A DNA stretch of 64,000 nt, taken from Agrocybe praecox (Eukaryota; Basidiomycota; Agaricomycetes; Agaricales; Agrocybaceae). The notes beneath the pieces were generated by a model. It did not search any database, was not told the origin of the DNA, and was given only the letters and a program-made list of their open reading frames with translations. Numbering within the stretch: the stretch's first letter is position 1; each line of letters starts with the position of its first letter. The position numbers and the translations under genes are program-made. The DNA lies in assembly GCA_964017145.1 (NCBI GenBank), contig OZ024845.1, forward strand, positions 992,001-1,056,000, in the 5' to 3' direction. Below, piece by piece: positions 1 to 8,814 of this stretch.

Positions 1-148
1 TGAATGATTGTTAATACAGTAGTACTAATTACATTGCAATATGGTTCTATGTACAGCGCAGATTTATGGGTGATTTGACAAATGCGAATTTGGAAAGTGC
101 GGTATAAAGAGAATGCCAAGGGATGGTGCAAATGCGAAGGTAGATTAA

Positions 149-602
149 TTAAGCACTGCTGTTGATTTCTTGTTGGGCCTCTCCTTTATCGTGTCGAGCA
201 TTGCCTATCAAAGTCCTTCAGTGAACGGTTTGTCACAAACGAAAAGGAGATCCAACTCACCAGAAGCTTGTTGTGACTTATCACCAGTAACTGCACCGAC
301 GATAGAGTCTTTCTTTCCACCGACACGGTCCATTGTTCCCTCAGCATAGCCCTTGGCTTGAGCGGCTTTGTATTCAGCCTCGCCAGCGGCGTGCTCTTCT
401 TTTCCGGATTGTTGCCATGACGTAGATCCGGTCAGGTTACCGACACCTTCGACGATGTTGCCCTTTGTAGAGTGGAATTGACCAGTGGTCTTGCTGTAGG
501 AAGACAAAAAGATATCAGAAACGGGGCATAGATGGAAGTTTGGAAAGGGTCTGCTTACTTGGGCTCGCCGGAAGCTGTGTTGTTGACTGAGTTGGATGCC
601 AT
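149..602 (-). CDS. CsbD-like stress protein, copy 1
   Basis: Three exons (602-559, 493-261, 204-149) join in frame to a 110-residue hydrophilic protein starting [20 protein letters not shown]. The middle carries the CsbD-like pattern: a [10 protein letters not shown] stretch, then alternating Ala/Gly/Lys turns, then a second [13 protein letters not shown] unit. Fungal members are often annotated as mismatched-base-pair and cruciform-DNA recognition proteins, and bacterial CsbD is a general-stress protein; the actual role here is inferred. The ATG at 602 was chosen because it gives the same 44-nt first exon as the paralogue at 1093-1559. Intron positions and exon lengths (44, 233 and 56 nt) are identical in the two genes. 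Cytosolic or nuclear; no signal peptide or membrane segment. Family call is firm, function is not. Confidence 0.85.
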
Positions 603-1092
603 TGTATTGTGAAGTTTGAATTTGGTTGTGATGAAGTTGAGTTGTGAATTGCTCGAGCTTTATATACGCAAACGATGCATGATTTATGTGGAGCGTATTC
701 TGCTGCGTAATGACGCCCAAGTCGTCGTGTCAGGACGCGTGATGTCATACCGTTAATTATCAGAAGCTTATGGCCGGATCAATGTAAGTAATCCTGGAGG
801 AGGCGTCAATTTGGAATGACATCATCCGGACGTATTCCCAAATCAGTCATTGCGCAAATCACACAGCCACCGAACTATGTATAGCGCCCATTACAATGAC
901 GCGCACCAAGATGGAGCTTTGCATCATTGCTGACGGTGGAGTTGGTGACGAGCGGCGGCGCCTCTTAGGCATGTGTGAGGGGAGTTAGAGGGCATTCACT
1001 GAGGTATATAAGAGACTATCTATCTTTGTCCAAAAAACATAAACTCTCACAACAAACCAATCAACTCAACCGAACATCTACATAACAATATA
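603..1092. promoter_or_regulatory. Shared divergent promoter of the two CsbD-like genes
   Basis: This 490-bp spacer separates two head-to-head paralogues. On the minus side a TATATAAA box lies at 659-666, about 60 bases before the ATG at 602. On the plus side a TATATAA box lies at 1005-1011, about 85 bases before the ATG at 1093. An AGGGG pentamer (the yeast-type stress response element core) sits at 978-982. Both leaders are CA-rich and U-poor just before the ATG, as in many highly expressed basidiomycete genes. Stress-driven co-regulation is an inference. Confidence 0.55.
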
Positions 1093-1559
1093 ATGGCATC
1101 CAACTCAGCCAACAACACTGCCTCAGGCGAGCCCAAGTAAGCAGTCTTTCTTAACTACCCTCTACGATCCTTTTCTGATGTCTCTTTGCCTTTTTGCAGC
1201 AAGACCACTGGTCAATACCACTCCGTCAAGGGAAACATCGTTGAAACCATAGGCAACGTAACCGGGGCCACTTCATGGCAGCAATCCGGTAAAGAAGAAC
1301 ATGCCGCTGGCGAGGCTGAATACAAAGCCGCCCAAGCCAAGGGATATGCTGAGGGAACAGTCGACCGTGTCACTGGAAAGAAAGACGCGGTAGTCGGCGC
1401 AGTCACTGGTGATAAGTCGCAACAAGCCTCTGGTAAGTAGTCTTTTTCTTTCTGTGACTCTGATGAATTTCGACTTACTTAAGGACTTTCCTTCTTTTAA
1501 TAGGCAATGCTCGACATGATAAAGGAGAGGCTCAGCAAGAGATCAACAAGAATGCTTGA
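1093..1559 (+). CDS. CsbD-like stress protein, copy 2
   Basis: Exons 1093-1136, 1200-1432 and 1504-1559 give a 110-residue protein beginning [20 protein letters not shown] and ending QQEINKNA. It differs from the divergent copy at 149-602 by only a handful of substitutions (for example V/A at residue 6, E-T-I-G for E-G-V-G, and the last three residues), and has the same exon sizes and intron phases. The CsbD-like core makes up most of the protein. It is small, soluble and rich in Ala, Gly, Lys and Gln with no Cys or Trp-rich core, so it is probably largely flexible. A TATA box lies about 85 bases upstream of the ATG. DNA binding is suggested only by family annotation. The pair is a duplication that kept both copies intact. 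Confidence 0.87.
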
Positions 1560-2790
1560 TTTTTTCTTCTGACTAGGAATTTCTCATGATGCTTCATCTC
1601 CCCAATTTGTATACCTATACCACCCCACCCATTTCAACGTTGATTCAACATCGTAACTCACTTTAAAGCAATATCTTTTGTACATATCTTAAAGTTGTAG
1701 CAGTTTAATGTAGAAATATAACCACTGAGGATGTATTCTTATGAAGCCAGAAGCTGTCGTTAGTTTAGAGCCACAATGCAGAGAAAGGGGAGATGCTCGG
1801 TGGTCTGACTCCCTCCTGGGGAGCCAGACTCGATACACGGCCCGGAATCTACCAGAATAGAAAGGAACCTACATGTGATGGGTAAATTTGTGCGGGCCGC
1901 GCGCAGGCCGAATCTTTGTGTTCTCCATCCCTGCTTTTCCTCAGTCCTATTCGCCCATCTCCTCTCCTTGTACTTTTCCCCACCTAGACTGGTCACTTCT
2001 GTGGAAATGTGCGATACGAGGGCTAATACAGTGTATGGGCATAACTATGTATTGGCTGAACTTGCAAAGTACTATCGGCTATGTATGTCTTTCCGAGCTC
2101 TGCCTTGCTTCGAACAAAACGACCCGGAGAGGCTCTGGCTGGCTGAGCGAGCAAGAAAGTCAAAGTTCACATTCTTAGAGCTCTACTCGACGTTTTTGCA
2201 ATGCAGTGCAGTGCACTATGGTATCAACGACAACTGGGTACTGGGAACTAGGGGCCGGTGTTACGTTTGACTTAGAGGAGTCCGACTCTGACTCGATGCT
2301 AAATTATAGGTATGCCAATTCCACCTCGAACATTCTAGACCGGGATTCTTGTCTATATCTGCTCTGCGAGGAACCTTCCAGCGTCGTAGTTGTCCTGTCT
2401 TGCGCTTGGTGCCAGATCAGGGAATGTTGTGCTCCGTGAACCGGTTCGTTTGTTTGAACGCGCGCCTATTATGTTGCATATACTCACGACGAAGTCCCAT
2501 TTTTTGTTCTCTTTGGTTTATGCCAATATCATCATAATGATATACACGGTATCTAATATCGAATCCCAATTCTGCTGCACCGTATTAGATAGCGAGACTC
2601 GCATCTATATTCTTGTATCCATCCAAATATGATTATTTTCGCCTACTTCAGTGCCTGTTGCAGCTTCCTCTGGCTTCCGACAACATAAACGTCTGGACAA
2701 GTTTCTAAGACTGTGTATCCAGTGAAGCGAAACACGGTTTCCTTTGTCGCCTAGTGGGGGAAAAGATTTCAACCACCCAAGCAATCAATC
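1560..2790. other. Intergenic, no supported gene
   Basis: Overlapping short open frames occur on the plus strand (for example 1875-2270), but none has a recognisable domain, good splice borders or a promoter, and they overlap one another in different frames. The first 200 bases are probably the 3' end of the CsbD-like gene. Confidence 0.5.
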
Positions 2791-2949
2791 ATATCAGTCT
2801 ATTTCAACAACCCTTTCTATGACCTCGGCCGCCTCCTCGAAGACGGCCTTGTTCCCTCTAGTCGCTCGGACAACGGCACCATTCCGCGCAGGGGTGCTGA
2901 TACTCTAGTGATGGCACAGTACGTCCTTGGAGGCATTGCTATCAACTGA
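2791..2949 (+). pseudogene. N-terminal remnant of a small heat-shock (Hsp20) gene
   Basis: The frame at 2791 reads I-S-V-Y-F-N-N-P-F-Y-D-L-G-R-L-L-E-D-G-L, followed by a Ser/Arg-rich linker. It resembles the start of Agaricomycete Hsp20 proteins, where an S-V-Y-F-x-x-P-F-Y-D-x-x-R-L motif follows the initiator Met. Here the first codon is ATA rather than ATG. The frame leaves any similarity after about residue 45 and stops at 2947-2949, so the alpha-crystallin domain is missing. The A/C-rich bases before it look like a former 5' leader. Read as a truncated, start-less gene copy. The family match is from memory of N-terminal motifs, so it is moderate. Confidence 0.5.
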
Positions 2950-3981
2950 TTCGTTTTACACTACTTTTCAAGTTCATGTAATAATTTAGCTTGATCACTC
3001 GGGAAATAGACGTATGTTGCGCTCAAGTACTCCGTGTGCATGCCTACATTAATTAAATTAAATTTCTGACGACGGCTTTGTGGACAAGCAACGTCAGTCG
3101 GCGAGCACGATGAATATCAGAGTTCGGCAAATTCGGCATAAATACTCCGATGGACCGATTCTCGTTCAGCATATGTACGTTATTCTTCGTCCTTACTTCT
3201 GATTTTCGTCCTGAGTCGACTACAAACGGCTTGATATCTCTTTACCATGGAACCTACGATCACTGCCGTGACGATCTCCCTTCTCTTGCAAGTTGCAGGA
3301 TCCTTCTCACTGACGGATTCAACTGCAAGCACTGACGAATTCGACAAATTTGTAAGCTCTAGGATCATAGCACCGAGGGATTTCGTCGCGTTAAACCCAC
3401 TTCCCTGACAAAGACTTCTTGGAATCCTGTTAACAACGATGGAGGTGGAGATAAAATGCACGCAGTGTTTTACTACGACTCCTTTACGAGATCATCAAGG
3501 AAGTTCTCACCACGGAACATGATGACAGGCCTCAATGCAATTATTTTCGCAATTTCTACCGACAACATGAGTATTGAGCCTGGCCCGAACCAAAATCAAA
3601 GACGCGGTCCAAAACACGTTGACAGCGTGCTGTACGGCTCTTGACACAGCGCCCAGTCAGGATGGAGCAGCCTCGTGATGGGATGAACGGCTTAAATAGC
3701 CAGGACAACGGACATCGCGACCCCGTTCTGTTTTTGCGGCGTTTCCAATCCACTTTTCGGCACAGACGTCACTTTTTTTATCAGTATCACCGCTCCCCTT
3801 CGGACAACACAGCTATATTGGTGCGCCCGCTACAGTCACCTTGACTTCCCCTTTCTCCTCTTGACCACCACCACCACCACCACCACGTACGTTGAACCCA
3901 AGCACTGTATAACGACCTGCTCACTAAACGATTTCATTATCCTAGCAGCAGCAGCGAATACCAGCGACACCAGCAACACCG
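2950..3981. other. Mostly non-coding; one weak secreted-peptide ORF at 3247-3408
   Basis: An ATG at 3247 opens a 53-codon frame whose first 21 residues (MEPTITAVTISLLLQVAGSFS) look like a signal peptide; a possible GTAAGC donor lies inside it at about 3352. No convincing downstream exon was found, so I do not call it a gene. The rest, including the short frames at 3456-3844, shows no family match. Confidence 0.3.
3865..3886. repeat. CCA trinucleotide microsatellite
   Basis: About seven perfect CCA units in what looks like the 5' leader of the small secreted ORF at 3982. A GTACGT donor-like site follows immediately, and a CCTAG acceptor-like site occurs about 60 bases later, so a leader intron is possible. 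Confidence 0.8.
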
Positions 3982-4251
3982 ATGCAGATCCACACATACG
4001 TCATTTTCCTTCTCGTTTCAGCCATGACGATACTAGCGTCGTCGCCTCCGGTGGAAGATCAACGGTCAGAAATTATCGACTCAAACGCACCTTTACCTAG
4101 TGCGCACAGTCCGTTGGCTGCATTCTGGAAGTGGTCTAGTAGACGTCCACGAGCCTTGCAAACGGGCTCAGAACAAGGAGACCCATTACATAAACGCGAA
4201 GTTCCTTCCCCATCGCGGAGAATAATCCGACGACGACGCATTCACCCATAG
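3982..4251 (+). CDS. Candidate small secreted protein with dibasic cleavage sites
   Basis: A single open frame of 89 residues starts MQIHTYVIFLLVSAMTILA, a good signal peptide (short polar start, hydrophobic core, small residues before the likely cut at about residue 19). The mature part has no cysteine. It contains dibasic sites (R-R at about residue 53, K-R at about 71, and an R-R-I-I-R-R-R-R tail) that could be Kex2 targets. It does not end in a CaaX box, so it is not a canonical basidiomycete pheromone. Upstream is a CCA-rich leader with a possible intron. No family is recognised. Support is the signal peptide and leader structure only; a chance ORF remains possible. Confidence 0.4.
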   Translation: MQIHTYVIFLLVSAMTILASSPPVEDQRSEIIDSNAPLPSAHSPLAAFWKWSSRRPRALQTGSEQGDPLHKREVPSPSRRIIRRRRIHP

Positions 4252-4902
4252 AAAAGCAATGCAGATATCTGTCCGTCTCTCTGTAAGCCACTTACTGTCT
4301 TCATTCTTTGGACAAGAGTACATTATTGATACACTGCCTTTAGTTTTATTCATCCCAAACCACGCTTTGGCTAATGCTTTCCATCATACACATGCTACAT
4401 TTCTATCTTCAAAAACGTGCTACCCCCGAAGACAATTTTTTACGCTACTTCTCCGACATCTATTGCTTTCATCTTTTCGGACCAACATAGACTTTTAGAC
4501 ATTCTAGTACTCGAAACGAAACGACGAGCAGCCTACGGTTATAATGATATCATCAACCCCTCCATCTAGTCATCGCACGCAACCCCTCTTGCTAGATATT
4601 CATAGAGTCATGAACTACACGTCGTTACTACTCCAATTATTTTATATGACAATGTACGAGCGCCCTTTGTAAGCCTAGTAAAGAATTTATTCCTCCAATT
4701 ATTACAAATGTGGAAAGCATTCCCGCTGTTTCTTTTGAACGTTCTAATCAACGCCTGCTTGACATATGTCGACTCTCGTTGTTAAAACTACGGTTGTCGA
4801 TGGATACAATCGCATTACTATCAAAGTTACACGTGCATTTACATCAGCTACAAAGAACAATACCAATAAATAAAAATAATAACGTCAGGTAACAACCAAC
4901 AT
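4252..4902. other. Intergenic between a convergent pair of genes
   Basis: AT-rich sequence between the small secreted ORF (+) and the 3' end of the NACHT gene (-). It probably holds both 3' untranslated regions. No coding signal seen. Confidence 0.5.
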
Positions 4903-7900
4903 TCAAAACGATGGTGTTTTCGAAGAAGTGGTAGCGCTCCGAAGATGGGACCAAGTGTCTGACTGTCCGTCGGTCGTGATCGTTATCCTGGAGACGCTTT
5001 TGGGGAGGTTGAACTTCTGAAGAGTCGTCAGTGCCCTTTCCCAATAATCGATGATTTCAGCTTCTGGTCCTGCTGAAACAGTACCATGGTGCTTCTTCAA
5101 AATCAAATTGTCAATAAATAAAAAAGTTACCAGGAGATATGAGAAAAGGCCGTACCTGCAGCCATGCAATAATAGATTGGATAGCCTTCGTTTTTGCTTT
5201 TCTGTCAGACGTGGGGAGACCCTCGGCCAGCCAGGGTCCCATACGGGTATTTTTCAATAGAGACATCAGCTTTGGACTAGGTTGTGCACGGTCAAGGTGG
5301 AACCGCCACTCGGTATGTGCAGGCACTGTTCTCCAGTTCGCAATGCTAATAAACACGCCGAGAGGTAAGCAAGAGGCACAATAAGAAGTGGGGGTAAAAA
5401 CATACATATCCGACTTGGATGGATCACAGCGGCTCAGGCATATTTCTGCCGCTTGAGTATGATAGTCCGCAGCCAATATATAGTACTTCCGAGATGGGCC
5501 TTTCCTGGTGAGAAATTTAACGAGAGAGTTACGAACACCGTGCAAAGCAAGCAGTGTCTCAGATATTCTGATACTGCTACCATAAGATGGTGCATTGGAG
5601 CCCCTTGGAGGGACTTCATCGGTCCCGCATCCAAGCATCACACAGAAGGGCCGTCGTAGTGTTATAGTCCCGTTGTCCAGCTCGAGTATTTGGTGGTAAA
5701 TGTGGTCGTTTGCACTTTTTATTCGTCGTCGAAAATCATTAGGATCGATTGATTTAGTCTTACACTATAATACCTCACTTAAAATGACCCGTATGCAAAA
5801 CAAGATGGCACTACTCACATTAATCATTTGCCGCTCCAGCCAGTCAAGGAGGCGTCGCGTCATAGACCATATCACTCCCACATTACTGACGGGTGCGTTA
5901 CCCAGGACGGTAGGATCATAAACGAGATTGCCTAACGTATCTAATAGCTGCAAGATAGGGTGTCCACTGGGGTATTTCTGAGGAGGTGTAGACGAGTCGA
6001 TCGATACATTTTCAAAACATGTTTTTAGTACCCCGTCGAGATAGACAAGACCTATTTGTTTCCTGAAATGATCGTACTACTTGAATAATGATGGCAACAT
6101 AAATAGGTGGTAGAACACTAACCTAGGTTTTTTCAACCAATCTGGACGCATAATCATCGCGATCGTTTGCCGTAAGTCAAGGATGTAGCGGTCCTTTGGG
6201 TCTTTATAGAACCTTCCTGCTCGTGTAGGATCATTCAAGAACGAAGAGAAATGCGGGTTTAGCAAGACAACTTCGCGAGATTCTTGCACAGACGACAATT
6301 CCCGGGCACCGAACCCAGTCTCCCATATGTGTATGAAATTTCGATTGGTGTCCAATGTGCTTGTCATGTCACCGACGTTGTCTTCGAAAATGTCTTCAAG
6401 GGGTAAACGTTCTATGGGGGCCGGGTGCTTTTGGGTCGCAAATCCTGGAAGTTTGTCGAGGAAAGATAACATGTCGTTTGATGTAGATAGAGCAATTTTA
6501 TAAAATTCGTCTAATATCTTCTGATATTCGAGGTAAATTTTGAGAACAGTTGTGTCTGGTGTAGGTGTGCTGGGACTATGCGAGCCAGATTTCTCCACGA
6601 CCCAAACATGTTCCTGGGCCCAATGGGAATGCTCTGAATGAAAGATATCAGGGTCCAGATATTGTGCTTGACCGACTGTGTTGGTGTCCGAAAGAACCTG
6701 AAAAGAAACTAGTCAGAGGTCTATAAATTAATGGTTACTATTTGAACATGCCTTGGCTAACGAGGTCAATAAAGAATGGAGGGCATGGAAGGCATCGTTC
6801 CAACAGGGATCCTGTGGTGATATGACGGGTGGAAGAGGTATCTGGAAGCGATGAAGATATTCCATAATGGATTCATCGACGGGTTGGCATTGCTTTAGGT
6901 GATCGCACATATGATGCTTCAAGTACCCAAAAGTATCCTGTTTGATCCTGAAATCCTGGTGTCAATAAGCAGCGAATTTATGACAACAGAGAAAGCGCAC
7001 GTCGAAGGGGTCATAATATTCTTTAACATAAGTTTGAAACCAGACTTGGCAAGCTCTGCGTGCGCAGCCTTTAGATCAACATGGAATTCCGGAGGACAAC
7101 GAGATTCGTCCAACAAAAATTCACGAAATGACGCTGCATGTAAACGTAGCCCGCGCGTCTGGTCATACTCGGCACGCCGTTCATACTTCCGCTTCTCTTG
7201 CTGATCTTCGGCTGGGTGGGGTACTCTGATGATGGAATGCAGTGATTGGAGTCCCCTTCTGACCCTTCCTTTGCGATGACCAAGTAACTCGTCATAAACT
7301 TCTGGTGGTTGCGGGCAATGAAGCACCAATAGGAGTGAGAAAATCCCCGGTAAGATATCAGGGCTTGGACTTGTGCGCAAGATTTGTACGTATAACTGGT
7401 CGATGGAGGAGTAACATTCGAGAGCCCCTGTGACCGGTTGCAATATTTTCCGCAGCCGATCGTCCGGAAACTCATGTTCTGCTCCAACAAAATCAAGTAC
7501 CACTGTAGCATATATGAATTGACCTGACGCCTTCTTTACCAAACTGTCGATGTGTTCTTCTTCTGGCCATGCTGGTGGAAGATCCTCTTGGTAGCCCCGC
7601 GCAATGGCTTTGACACGATCTTGTAGCGCAATGGCTTTGAAACGATCTTGTAGATATAACCGGATATCCTGGTCGGCATTGAACGTTTCCAGTGCGAGGA
7701 TACGAGTGGCATGTTTAATGTGAGCCAGGTCAAATGTGTCGCGTATATGTGCTTCTGGACGGCTTGTGATAATGACGCGTAGTGGGATATTGGAATATGC
7801 TAGGCCTTCTGCGATCACCGTGATGATTCGCCTCTGGAAGTCATCGCTATGACATTCGTCAAGACCATCTATGATGATATATGGAGTAGATTGCAGAGAA

Positions 7901-8490
7901 GAAAGACGCCGAAAAGGTTCAATGATGAATTTTGCGAACTGGACGCCCATTTCTTTGGTATGGAGAGTGGGTTCCATGATCATGGCACGGTTGATATGCT
8001 CTCGAAGCCCAGGAACATTTGAAGCAAGTTGGTAGGCGATTGTCGCAAAAAGAATATTCGCACTTTCGCGATCTGACTTGCCCTCTTTCGAGAAAAAGAA
8101 ACTCCCTCCAAAGAGTGCGGGTCGTCCTAAAAGGTTGCTATACCGGTTGGCGAGGGTTTGTGCAATTGCAGTTTTTCCAGAACCGACCATGCCTCGTATC
8201 CACATTATACGTCTTTGTGGATCGTTGAGATTGAAGCCTTCTTCTAGCCAAGACAATATGAAACTCAAGACTGCCGTCCTAGTTCCGGGATAACATGTTG
8301 GTGCTGGGGCCCGTACAGCGGCATCGTGAAGTGAACCCGTAGATATAACTTTGCTCAGAGTCTGAAGACCTGTAAAGCTTCTGGTTAGAGGTAGACGGCT
8401 GTCAAGACGAGTCATATGCACCTTGTTCGGTGTCTTTGTCGTTTTGGTACAAGGTGTCGTTTTGGTACAAGTAAAGGTTTCCCTCAACAT
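4903..8490 (-). CDS. NACHT-domain NTPase (STAND/NLR-like)
   Basis: A multi-exon gene of about 1,000 residues. Exon 1 (8490-7001) carries the NACHT module: Walker A G-M-V-G-S-G-K-T at about residues 100-107, Walker B Y-I-I-I-D-G-L-D-E-C at about 204-213, and the V-I-I-T-S-R-P-E sensor at about 240. Later exons (6947-6752, 6697-about 6123, then three or more down to the TGA at 4903-4905) encode a C-terminal region with no WD40, ankyrin or TPR repeat that I can see. STAND proteins of this kind are thought to act in fungal self/non-self recognition or cell death; the trigger and partner are unknown. The junction after A-K at 6752 needs a GC-AG intron. A 27-bp in-frame duplication lies at 7599-7652 and an 18-bp one at 8437-8471. 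The start at 8490 is the first in-frame ATG; the N-terminal 40 residues are low complexity. Confidence 0.8.
7599..7652 (-). repeat. 27-bp in-frame tandem duplication in the NACHT gene
   Basis: Two adjacent 27-bp units (7599-7625 and 7626-7652) differ at one base. They encode two 9-residue copies reading L-Q-D-R-F-K-A-I-A and L-Q-D-R-V-K-A-I-A, after the NACHT core. The reading frame is kept. Confidence 0.9.
8437..8471 (-). repeat. 18-bp tandem duplication near the NACHT N-terminus
   Basis: A 17-base word at 8437-8453 recurs exactly at 8455-8471 (period 18). On the minus strand it encodes two C-T-K-T-T units in the first 20 residues. Confidence 0.85.
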
Positions 8491-8814
8491 GATTAAATGA
8501 CCCTCCCTTGATGGTTATGGGTCCTTGTGCGTGGCTGAAGAATGACATGGTTATGTTGCAGAAGGCGAGTCATTTTTGCACTGTGCTGTGGTTATATATG
8601 TGTATGAGGGCGATGCAGAATGTCAGTTTAGAGAAGTTCACAGCCGCGGCTGTCACAGTCCAGATGAGGCTGGCGCCAAATTAGTCTCATCACATCAAGC
8701 GAGCGGCGCCATCACCAACCTCACCCCTCACCACATAGCCTCTGCAGTGCGCGCTGACAGGCACATCCTCGTCGCCCTGCTCAGTAACGCCTGGCTTCGT
8801 CTCTACCTGATGAA

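Noticed and set aside
1875..2640. Overlapping plus-strand ORFs after the CsbD-like pair
   Set aside because: Several frames overlap, none has a domain, splice sites or a promoter.
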